The notes under the pieces were generated by a model. The model saw only the letters and a list, made by a program, of their open reading frames with translations. It was not told the DNA's origin and did no database searches. From NCBI GenBank assembly GCA_050084515.1, contig CM114275.1, positions 7,564,001 to 7,628,000 on the forward strand: a stretch of DNA of 64,000 nt, written 5' to 3'. This DNA comes from Blasia pusilla. Its lineage: Eukaryota > Marchantiophyta > Marchantiopsida > Blasiales. The position numbers and the translations under genes were made by a program. This document shows positions 44,966-56,160 of this stretch, in pieces (position 1 is the first letter of the stretch; each line of letters opens with the position of its first letter).

Positions 44966-47900
44966 TACGTTGGCAATTCTAACGTGAGTGTCCATGTTTG
45001 TTTTTGTGCGACCAAGGATAATTTGTGCGACATCAATTCAAAATAGTTGGTGGCACACGACGACGTGTGTTGCCACCAACTAACTTGTCGTGTCGAATGA
45101 TCAACCACTAGTGTCCATATACTATTAATGTGTTTCAAACTATTAATCCCATTGTTTGTTGAGGGTATGTATTTTGTGTGTTTCCTTTTTATTTCTTGCC
45201 TCCTTCCCTTTCTTTGCCCTAACTTTTTTATAATATAATGCATTATAATATAATTCCGTTTTTTAATCGATGCTTTTGGTGGCCATGAAGTGGACTTAGA
45301 GGAGCAATAACATGGAGCTCTCCGTAAATGTTTGGTGCTACCCGACAACCGAGTTGATAGCACCACAAATGGGCACCACTCAATTACATACTATTATTGA
45401 AGAGTGGTTTCTTATTTACTAACATTGTCAATAAGCCAACAACAAAATGTTTTTTTAACTCGTGTTGACGGGTTATACCTGATATTTCCGTAAGCCAAAA
45501 ATTGTCGCCACATGACCACTTAGCTTGCTTAGTATACCAGTTATCTCGTCTTAAATTCCGACTGTCGTCAACGAGCTCCCGCGCCTGTCAGCGTGCCTGA
45601 CGTCTTTACTGGCACGTTGTGAAGAACCGGAATGTTCTACCACTGTTCCGCATGAGACTATGCAGATGTGACGTGGCTATTAGGAATGCCTAGGCTTAGG
45701 AAGCGGGTACCTACTGCCTAGGGAGCTACGTACCGGCATTCTTTTCTGTCAAGCTTTGTCAAAGCAGCCGGTTCAGAACGCGTGATTTCCGGTTCACATC
45801 TGGAAGTTCAGTCGCATTCCCGACGGGAAACTAAATTTTCTTTGTTAAATCTGAAAAAACCAGCCGGTGTGGCGAAATTCCCGACCTCCTCGAAAGTCCT
45901 CGCCGGTGTGCCTACGAAACCTGTCCGAGCACTGATGCCTGAGTCATAAATGAATAAATAAATTCAAAGAGAATGAGTTCAAATGTCGGTGCTTAAATTT
46001 CTTAATAAATAACAAAATTTAATAAGATAAAATTATTTATTTATTTACATACATTCAATTATGATCAAACCTTACGTTGTATATCATCGATCATCGAAGG
46101 AAATTATTTTCAAATGTAACACCTAAATGGTTATTATAAGTCAATCAATAAATTACATATGGATGATGAAGTTATTGGACACGTGAAGTGAATTTCTAAA
46201 ATTTAATATTCAAAAAATGAATAAAAAATTAAATTTATTTTTAATAATGCATTTAAGTTGGTTTTTAAAAATGATTTCATATCTTTTCTAAAGTTGTATA
46301 TGGACAAAATATATGTTTGTAAATACATCCACATCCGTGAATTTATGTATGTTCTATGGAATGACTTATTCATGGTGGCCCTACATCCCCCTTTCTCACT
46401 TCCTTTCCCCCCCCTCCTTTATTGAGCAAGAAAATACAAAAAATACATGCATGGTTGATGGCTAAGGCAAAGTGGGGAGAGTCAATATATGGATTAATCA
46501 TGAGACCTATCCCAAGATCATCATAAGTCCTAAGGAGTCAAAAGAATTATATTTGACATTTGGACGTCATAAATATTTCATGGCTATTGGTTTCTTACAT
46601 GTTTGTTTCCTTTTGCTTCTTCTCAAGGAAGGAATTTGTGCAAAGAAAATAGATGGAAGGACTTCATTAATCAATGAGCCACACTAAGATATTTTATGTC
46701 ATGACTGCAAATTTTTAAAAACAAACTAGCTTAAACATAGTATGCTTTAAGTGGATATAGGTATATGTCTCAAGCGAGTGGTCATAATGCCATGATTTAA
46801 ATGTTACTTAGTACTCGATGACATGAAAAATTTACACATTGATATTTGAAAATTGATATGACATCATTAGATGATGTGGACCATAGACAAAAGAATTACT
46901 ACAATCATATTGTGTATATATTGTGTCACCACTTATGACTACCTAGATCAATGTGTACAAAACCCTTAGATCAAAAGTTACATGATATGCGAGGACATAC
47001 TACTAAATTTATGAGTAATTCTTATTATTATAAAAGATATATCCTTGTGACTCAAGATATTACCATTGAGGATTGGATATGGTAACTTCCCTAGCCATAA
47101 TATTTTTTTAAACGATTGGGAATGACCAATTTAGTCATGGTAAAATGACTGCATATGTCGTGGAACTTAAGCTAGTTGATTTAGTCATTTCTTATATATG
47201 ACTAAATTGGCTTTTGTGTCTAAAGTAGTCGCTAGTCATTGTTAATGATGGAACATGAACTATGACTTGTATAATTAGTAAAATCTAGAAATAAATCAAA
47301 GAGAACTCAAGAATAATGTATAGAGAGAGGCATTCGCCCTCTCTACCCATTCATGTTTCAAGATTTTGAGTTAACTAAATATCAGATTTGCGTGTTTCAA
47401 GCTATGAAATAGGACAACAATGAAGGAGCACCTTGAAGGAGTAGCTATTGTGCTTCAAATTGGATTAGAAAATTGAACAGACTAATCAAGGGTTAGGGGA
47501 TGAGGCCTCCTAGGTAGGGATTTGGTACACACAAAGGGAGACTTGGATTATTAGACACACACCACTTCTCAACTCTACAAAATAGACTTCATAGGAAATG
47601 CAACTCATGACTATTAGATCTAGAGGACTGAACCCAAGTCCTTTACTTTGCAAGGCTTCAGGTGGGCATCTCTTCGCAAGTCAATGAAAGTAATAGAGCT
47701 TAGATTCTACGATAGCCCTTATTGGTTAGAAAGACTAATCAAATGTTCTTGGCTTCTTGGATTTGAGGTGACGTTGTCATGTAGATAGAATGTGAAAATT
47801 TTCTAATCAGATTAAAATTATTTTAATTTCACATCCTTATGTAAATTTCATTAATTGGGGCCTCACATAACTCCAATATGCAAGGTAGAGCATGTTGAAG

Positions 47901-48784
47901 AACTTGGATACTAACCTCAAGCTTCGACTCACGCCATTGTTTAACAAATTGTAGCGCTTATGGGAGGGGATAAGGTTACATAACGCGCAAGCATCTCGAT
48001 TGGATACAAGATGCTCATGTGGACAATGCATGATACAATAGGTAAGTGATTCCAATTCGAGAATTATTTCATATTAGATATCCGATTCTAGTTTTTGAGG
48101 GGATACTATAGAAGAAAATCATGGCTACCAAGTTTCATTGAATTATGTTCCTAGATATACATGATATGGATTCATATTGGAGATCCAAGTAACTTCATCC
48201 GATTTTTTGGAAAGTGGAGATATCCAACTTGTAGTTATGGGTAGAAGGCCCATTATTCACATGACTTATAAAGTTGTAAACCATAATCGATCAATATCAA
48301 CTCAACCACATATATATCAATTGGTTGTGCTCTACAAGTGCATGAGGTGAGATTATCCCTTCGATCATCTCTCAATGATCTTGCGCCAGCTAATATAATA
48401 TCCTACATAATTTTTTTTGTTTCCAAATGTCTTCTATATTTATGGCATGTACCACGGTTCAGATAGAAAATAGGACATCAAGTGTGAGACATGCTAAAAT
48501 TGTGTTTTGAATCAAACTGAAAATTAAATGTAATGATTTGGACTCTAAGGATTCAAGGAATCTATTTAACGACGTGTTTCTCAAAGGATATTGGGCCATT
48601 ATTATCTCCTTGGTATCGGGAACATACTCATGACATCTAAGGACAATATCAAGCCATGGTTGTCTCAAGAGTTGTTAGGTTTCCTTTTTGGATCATCGTT
48701 AGAACTCCTTAAGAATCTCTTCCACCTAAGTATCATCCTTGTCATGGATACCTTCAATATATGGATACGAAAGTGAAGGGACTA
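44966..48784. other. Spacer without recognised genes
   Basis: Stops are dense in most frames. Of the short ORFs, the longest (172 residues, 45366-44848) covers the dispersed repeat on the opposite strand and is low in plausibility. Confidence 0.4.
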
Positions 48785-48940
48785 ATCTTGTTGGCACAAA
48801 AAAAAAAACTTCCTGCCCGTAGAATGGAAAACAATTTCTTGTTGCCTGTATAAAGATAAACATTTCATTGTTGCCCGATTACCACATGTCCAACATAGAG
48901 GTGTTTGCAAATCAAGAAAACATTCTCCCATAATAATATA
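48785..48940 (-). mobile_element. Mini-Helitron fragment, minus strand
   Basis: On the minus strand it reads TATTATTATGGGAGAATG, CTTGATTTGCAAAC and a CATGTGGTAATCGGGCAACA segment, matching 55425-55636. The 5' end lies near 48935-48945. The 3' hairpin is lost. Confidence 0.75.
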
Positions 48941-50295
48941 AACATAGATTACTAAAGAATGATAACATTTTCATTTGTAAACTCCTCTATCGAAAAATAT
49001 GAAGATAAATCGCCCCGCCTTCACTTTTATTCCTCTCAATTTTTTCTTCAATTCCATAACTACCGGGGAAAACTGATGGCAAAGTAGACCTTAAAACAAC
49101 CGGCTAATTAAACCATCCGTTCCGGTCCACTGGAAGAGCGTGACACGCTGAAATTTCAGTCGACTTTATGCTCATGAAAAGTTCCGATCCACGTTCGTTA
49201 GAACCCAGCGAAGTTCTGCGATGTTATCCAGCAAAGCAAGGCAGAAAACCGACCGAGACAGGACAAAAACGACGACGCTACTGCGAGGTAGGGCTGGAAC
49301 TCGTCCAAAAGGCCGGAACAATCCCAAGACGACGTCGCGGATTAAGGCTCATATCCTACGGACAAACAACGAACGAATGATGATTACTTACTTCCCCCGA
49401 GCCAACAACCAATCATCCTCCGATTGTCCTAAGAGTTCTTGCGCTGCGTTTATTAGCGCGGATTGTCCTTCTTATTAGTGTCGCGCTGTTCCAGGTATAC
49501 TGTTCAGGACTCAGGAGTTTTCTCGTTCTAAATGTCCTTAGACCTGACCTGCCCAATCGTGTGGGCAAGAGGGCACAGCCTCCATCGTCATTTCCCTTGC
49601 GGTAGGACTCACTTCCCTGAACCCTATTTTCTCGAGCGAACTCTAAGAGCTCTTGAGTCTTCACTGGATTTTGGGAAACGACAAAGTAAGAAGAGGTTAT
49701 ATTGTGGGAAGGCTAGATCGAACGAATCCAGCGGACCATCATTGTCGTTGTCACACGAGTAGTGTGTTTCGAATTTGGGAATGAACCCTAAATGACATAG
49801 GATTAAAGTCCACGAGTTGTCAATTGTACGTAGATTTTTGAAGACGAAGCAAATTATTCTGGCGACTGAAAAGTAAGATTCTCCCTAGGGAAACTCGGAG
49901 AGAACTTTTCCTCGCAACATGCACGATAAGTTTTAGAAAATTACCAAGTTCAATTTTTTTCCCAATCAGGCCAAATTATCTAAATTAGGTTTCTTACCAT
50001 CTCCTTAAAACTTATTCTATTTTGAGAAAAAAAGATGCTTGATTACGTGAGTAGATCTTATTATTTTCGAGTTTATAATTTTAAAAAATGCTTATTACGT
50101 GTGTAGATCATATTATTGTTCACTTTATAATCTAAATACAATCCTTAAGAGTGAAAACCTCGTACTTTTGTTTTGAACTTAGCTGCGGCTCATCCCACTC
50201 GACATGCCAATCATGGGAGGCCTTCAATACAACAACGCCTTCGACGAAGTCTACTTTTGGGGTAGGTTGGTGAGTTTTCATGTGCAGCTCGAGCA
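48941..50295. other. Spacer upstream of the retroelement
   Basis: There is no recognised gene. The minus-strand ORF 50404-50132 overlaps the start of the retroelement and has no motif. The retroelement's true 5' end may lie here. Confidence 0.4.
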
Positions 50296-52935
50296 TTGGG
50301 TCCTCTTTCTCCGGCAGTTCCAAGTGCGGAAAAAGTGGCTCTCTTAGAAGCTCTTCATCCTTCTTCAAGTGGCGATGCTCCATCTTTTGTGGAAGACTAT
50401 ACAACAGACCTTCACTTGGAGCTTGACTTGAAGGTTTTCACATGGGCTTTTCTGCATACTCCTCGCTTATCAACAAGCGGGCTATCAGGGACGGTTTTTT
50501 AGCATCTCCGCGATTGCTTTATCCCAGCAGATTCAGCAAGTGGCTTTGTCTCTCTATATAAGGTGTGTGCACATATGGCGGCAGGTCGTCTCCCATTCTC
50601 TATCTCTAGGCTCTTGGGGGCTTGTCGTTTGTTGGCTATGGATAAGCCTCCTTCAGGTGTGCGCCCTTTGGCTATTGGAGAGGTTTTATACCGCTTGGTT
50701 AGTCGATTCCTATGCTTGCAATTTCGTCCTCACTTTAGTGCCCACTTATTTCTTCATCAATTTGGAGTGGCAACTCCTGGAGGTTGTGAGGCTGTGGTGC
50801 ATGAGATTTGCTCCACTCTTGATATTCATCCAGATTGGGTAGCAATTCAAGTCGATGTGGCTAACGCATTCAATTCAGTTTCTCGTGCGGCCATCTTTGA
50901 GAAGTTACGTTGTGCAGGAGGACAACTTGCGAGCCTCATTCCATTTTTTTGCTCCTTCTATGCCTATGATACGCCCATTATCTATTCCCATCATGCTACT
51001 TCTGGGGAATATAATATTCTATAATCGGCTTGTGGCACACGTTAAGGTGATCCCATGGGGGGCCTACTCTTTTCCATTGCCCATTTTCGTGCCCTTCGAG
51101 CATCAGCGCAAGCATTTCCATCTTGTCTTTTCCCTTCTATTGCTGATGACACTCACATTATAGGTCCTCCTTCTGAAGTGGCTCCTGCTTATACCCATTT
51201 CGTGGAGCAACTCTCTTTCTTAAACCTTAAAAGTCCAACCTAGTAAATGTGGAGTATGGTCTCCTTCATGCCTTCCCTCAATATTCACCCCATCTACTCC
51301 TGATTTTCCCATCTACATTGAAGGGGTTAGAGTTCTTGAGGTCCCAATTGGCTTTATTGACTGTGTCTCAAAGTTCTTGGATGAGGCCCTTTTGAAAGAC
51401 GTGGAATGGCTTCATTTGTTACCTCATCTAGGGGATCCCCAAGTGACTTATGGGATTCTCTCCCAATTTTTCTATGACGTCCTTCCTACCTTCTTCGCAC
51501 TTATCCTCCCACTTCAAGGTTCTTACATCGGTTGGCCTCTTTTGATGCTTCTATCTTGGCAACTTTTGGTCAACTTCTTGGCCCGAATACCTTTGAGGGA
51601 GAGGATGGTGTCTTTGCTTCACGACAAGCTATCTTGCCTATTTCTTTTGGAGGGATGGGACTGTCCTCCACATTCACATCTGCTCCCGCAGCCTTTTTGG
51701 GGAGTTCGGCGTTGGTAGCACCGATTATGGCTTCAAGGTTTCTCCAAGGAGATACACCTATCTTGATGGATCATATCGCCCATGTAGAGGAGGGGACTTG
51801 TTATTTCAACAACAACTGAGATCTGCACGAGCTCTTCTTCCTCTTGCTACACAAGCAATTCTACCCCCTTTCACTCAACTGATTACGGAAGGACTTGATC
51901 GACTTCAAGAGCATATCTCCGAGAATATGCACCAAATCAACTTTTCGAGCATTCTCTCCGAGGCATCCTCTGATGCTAATCGAGCTCGTCGACGTTCATG
52001 TGCGGGTATCGGAGCGGGGGCGTGGCTTATTGCAAATCCTCTCATTCTTCCATTTTGTCTTCCTCGAAGTATATTCTCGACAATTTTGCGGTTACGTCTT
52101 GGAATTCCCCATCCTTGTCTCTTAGGTGTGCCGAATTGTGTATGCGGGGATCTCATTGATGCCAAGGATATCCATATTCTCCGATGTGCACATGGTGGAG
52201 AACGAACGGCCACACATGATGTCATTAGAGAGGCGGTAGCATCGGTGGCTCGTACTGCAGGATACACGGTTGGGCAAGAGCAACTCCACGTCCTACCTTC
52301 AACCACACAAGCAACCTCTCGTCAGAGAGTGAATCTTGTTATGTCTTGAGGTGGATTCCGGACACTAGGTGATATGGTGGTTGCTGATTCAACACGTTCT
52401 GACTTGGTGTGTCGAGCCGCACATACCAAAGGTTTGGCTGCCAAAGCTGTAGCAAGAATCAAGAAGTTAAGTTATGCTGTGAGACATGCGACTGATGGAT
52501 TTATTCCTTTTGCAGTGGAAGTATTTGGTCATTTACATGTGTCTTTTGATACTTTCCTGAAAACATGTGCTCACCACTCCCTCAAGAATCATTACCTTGC
52601 CCCTTCCCGTAGTCCTTCTCTCTCGGTAGTTACTACTTTTTCGGCAATGCATCTCAGTGGCCTTACAACATGCACAAGCCTTGGCATTGATACGTCGTGT
52701 GGAGGTGGTGGGGGCTCGCTCGCCTCGTCGTCCATTCACGTCTAACCAACCACTCGTGTTCTTGTTAGATTTATTTCAGGCTATCGATCGTGTAGCTCGT
52801 TGAGCCAATGTTTACGTTGGCTTGTTGCCATTTTCTTTTTGCATTCTTGTATGCATTTTTTGACTCCTCTTTTGAGTTGTTATTACCTTTCTTTGTCCTC
52901 TTCTGAGGTTTATTTTATAATAAAGTGGATATATA
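50296..52935 (+). mobile_element. Non-LTR-type retroelement with RT and a C-terminal zinc-knuckle/nuclease-like region
   Basis: The coding frame is broken into pieces. The piece 50296-50502 includes EALHPSSSGDAPSF. RT spans 50563-51243 in one frame with a stop at 51022: DKPPSGVRPLAIGEVLYRLV, the catalytic VDVANAFNSVSR, and ADDTHIIGP with the two catalytic Asp (codons at 51141-51149). The pieces 51377-51819 form the thumb region. The C-terminal part (51798-52730, TGA at 52347) has CVCGDLIDAKDIHILRC, a zinc knuckle, then GERTATHDVI, and after the stop GDMVVADSTRSDLV and KGLAAKAVARIKKLSY, which resembles a PD-(D/E)XK-type nuclease. The 3' end is TATAATAAAGTGGAT. It lacks LTRs, and two 3' fragments in the window support copying from the 3' end. 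It is inactive. The nuclease assignment is inference. Confidence 0.8.
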
Positions 52936-54547
52936 CTTTTGAGTAAGATCATTTACATACCCATATTTTTAAGCCTCAAATTTGGAGCTCTTGTTTTTCT
53001 TTATCTATGTTAAATCCCCTGCATTGTAATTCATTGTATCAATTTTATCTTAGATTATGAGGGGAGTATTATTTTATAATTTAATGAAATGAAAAATTAG
53101 TTCTAGACACAAAAAATAATTTATGGAATTTTCTCATTTCTACAAATGCAAAGGAAGTAGAATGAGTTTTCCCATAGAGCTTAAATATGTCCTCCATTTC
53201 TTATTTAAGAAATAAAAGTTCATCTAAATGAATCACATGTAAAAATGACCACATGATTTTTAAGTGACCAAAAAATTATTTCAAATTAGATTACATTTTC
53301 TTCTTTAAAAAGAATTTAGATTGTGTAGTGCCTTATATTTACTTTATTCCTATAATTTTCCTGTCCATATTCCCTTTTTGCAAAAATTCAAATATTTTTC
53401 CTATCATCCAAATTCAACATCTTTTGCCATTAAAGTCATCCATCTTCCCTTTCCCGTATCCAATTTTTTTTCCACTCAAGGGTTATTTTTGAATGCTTTA
53501 GTATGTATCCAAATTGAATACACATCCAATTTAAACCACTTTGATGATTAGAAAAAACCTAGACTTGAAGGTTGAATCTCCTAAATGTTGGTGGATATTT
53601 GTATGTCTTAATTAAATAAAATGATGTGTTACATTTTTTGAATAGAAATCTAATATATATCCCTTATTCATTTGAAGAAATCTTTCTAGAAACTTTAACC
53701 CAGCAAATAAATTTTATGAAATTTCTATATTAGAAGAAATAAATTGAATATCAAGTTGCATTAAAAGTGATTATGATAATAATTAGATACTATGTTTTCG
53801 AACTAAAATTTGGTCTACTCAATGGAATATAATTGGTTTCATGGAAATTATGCAGTACTTCTTGGTGATAGTTATGGCAATTCGTCGTACTAGAATAAAA
53901 GGACAAGTGATCTTTTGAGTCAAGTATGAATTTCCAATGGCTTGTGTCAAGAGAGAAGTTTTAAAATACAATTTGTTTCTTTATCTAGTAATAGTTGAAC
54001 TATCAATATACATTGGGAATTACATTTTCAAGGAGAAGATTAAAACTAAAATGTTAGATGAATGAGGTGTATTAGTGATGGTGCCAATGGTATTGAGTGG
54101 GCACCAATTATCATTCCTCATCCCCATGGCCTTATGTATTCATTGCCATTTGTATTGCTTGCATGCATGATGCCCCCACATTCCTTCTCTTCCCTCATTG
54201 ATTATGTGTATACCTTTCCTTGTATTAAGAGAAAATTCAAAATTAATTAATGTACTACGTGGTATGATGGTGTGAGTGGTATGAGCTAGGAAATGAGCAC
54301 CAATTCAGAGAAGGATATCCCCCCTATATTCTAATTATGTGAATTGTTTCCCCCTCTTGTGGTATTGAGTACTTTCCTCATCCATATCCACCCCTCTCTC
54401 TTCATGCATGATCTAGAAAGCGTAAGTTCTTTACGCTGCTTTTGATCCTCCTTGGTCTCCTTCCCTCCCTCCAAGATACATGGATGGATAGAGATAGACA
54501 TAAAGAGATAGGAATACATACAAAGCATTAAGGACGCTCTTCTAATA
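52936..54547. other. AT-rich spacer
   Basis: No gene or RNA is recognised. Confidence 0.4.
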
Positions 54548-54590
54548 CTAGTAAGATTGCCCGTGCTATGCATATGCAGAAATTCTAATC
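54548..54590 (-). mobile_element. Helitron 3' terminus, minus strand
   Basis: On the minus strand it reads a GCATAGCACGGGC-type hairpin arm followed by AATCTTACTAG and T. Only the end is recognisable; the body and 5' end to its right are not identified. Confidence 0.5.
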
Positions 54591-55424
54591 TTAATCTATT
54601 ATTTTTTTAATCTTAACCTAGTACTTCACAAAATTATTTTTTTGAAGTTCTAAATTAATTTTTGTGCTTCACTTCTAGTCGGGATGATTATTCTTTGTCT
54701 TCTTTGTATTACAAGTACAATTTCCTCCTCCACTTGAAGAGAACAATGGTTGGGTCTTCCTATCCCTATTGATTGATCCCAGATTAGTTTGATATGATGG
54801 ATTGAGGCCACATTACCACTCACCCGATGGAAAATTAGATATGCCCAAATCTCTACCCATTTGAAATGCTAATTTTGGCAAGAAGATTCTTTCAAATCCT
54901 AGCACGTTAAAAAAGAATCACCTCGAGCAGTGTAGTTGCCATGGCTCCAATGTTCCCTTTGGCCACATTTCCAACTTCACACGTCTCTTGGTTCACCTCC
55001 ACCCGTAGTTCCAACTTCTTTGATGCTAATTTTGGCTCCAAATTAGCTATCACAAGCACCTTAGTTATACCTAAGTTAATTCAGTGACTATCACACACCA
55101 GGGTGGACGAGACGACATTAATTCTTAGAATAATACATGTAACACACAAACATACGTGTGGATTAACAAGGTCCATGTTAAGTCCCTCTGGGGCGCTAAT
55201 GAAAGCATGATACACATTTGCTACATAAGATCGATATTTGAAAAAAGATGAAAAGTACTCCCATGTCCACGTTCTCTTCATATAATATTTTTACAAGGGA
55301 ACGTCACTTCTTATAGAGAGGACTTTTTTGGTTTTGTTTTCTTCCCACATTTAGTAATCCCCCATGTTTCAATAGTAGTATAAATATTCCTCTCCCTTTT
55401 TAAGAAAGTTTTTCTAACCTAACA
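54591..55424. other. Spacer
   Basis: No gene is recognised. Confidence 0.4.
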
Positions 55425-55636
55425 TCTATATTATTATGGGAGAGTGCCTTCTTGATTTGCAAACACCTCTTTGCTTGACACATGGTAATTGGGCAGCAAG
55501 AAAATGTTTCATATGTTACGGGCAACAAGAAAAAGAATTGAATTTATGTGCAATATCATTAATCTCTTCCCTTCAGAAGCTATACACTGGCTGTTCAAAC
55601 ACTTTCTTATTTTCTGTGCATTGCATGGGCACCTTA
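55425..55636 (+). mobile_element. Mini-Helitron, tandem copy 1
   Basis: It starts TCTATATTATTATGGGAG after A and ends TGCATTGCATGGGCACCTTA directly at the start of copy 2. The CTAG end is missing. It has no coding content. Confidence 0.82.
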
Positions 55637-55858
55637 TCTATATTATTATGGGAGAGTGCCTTCTTGATTTGCAAACACTTATCTGCTTGACACGTGCCAA
55701 CTGGGCAGTACAAAAATGTTTCACATGCTATGGGCAACAAGAAAAAAATTTTGAATTTATGTGCAACATCATTAATCTCTTCCGTTCACTGACTATATAC
55801 TAGCTCTTCAAACACTTTTTTATTTCCCTTGCATCGCACCAATTTGCATGGGCACCTT
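55637..55858 (+). mobile_element. Mini-Helitron, tandem copy 2
   Basis: It starts with the same TCTATATTATTATGGGAG and shares most of the body of copy 1 (AAAAATGTTTCACATGCTA and AATTTATGTGCAACATCATT). It ends GCATGGGCACCTT and then joins the dispersed repeat at 55859. The CTAG end is missing. Confidence 0.82.
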
Positions 55859-56160
55859 CAAGGTTGCACGTGGACAAAGTCCGTGTCTGTGGATATTTCA
55901 TGTCCATGGACTTATGTTCGTCCTATGTAAGGACTTGTCCATATGGGCCCCACCTTTCCCTCCTTCCTCATTCCCCTTACTTGCCTTCGTGTTTCATACT
56001 CTCCCATTTCTTTCTCCCTCCACCTCCACTCCCTCTTCCCTCATTGCTCCCCTCATCCTTGCCTTTCCTTCCATCATAGACTATAAGTGTGGGTCCCACC
56101 TCTTGGAACCCATCTTCACGGACATGTCCAAAATTTTCCGTCCATGTCCGTCCTAAAAAA
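55859..56160 (+). repeat. Dispersed repeat, copy 2
   Basis: It is the longer relative of 44793-44965. It contains self-complementary GGAC/GTCC blocks at both ends (GGACAAAGTCCGTGTC, and ACGGACATGTCC near the end) around a pyrimidine-rich centre. Confidence 0.75.

Noticed and set aside
44848-45366. Minus-strand ORF of 172 residues
   Set aside because: It covers the dispersed repeat and adjoining spacer, shows no motif, and the matching repeat copy at 55859 does not keep the frame.
50132-50404. Minus-strand ORF of 90 residues, rich in charged residues
   Set aside because: Its upper half is antisense to the retroelement codons for EALHPSSSGDAPSF. The rest has no resemblance to a family I know, so it was not called.
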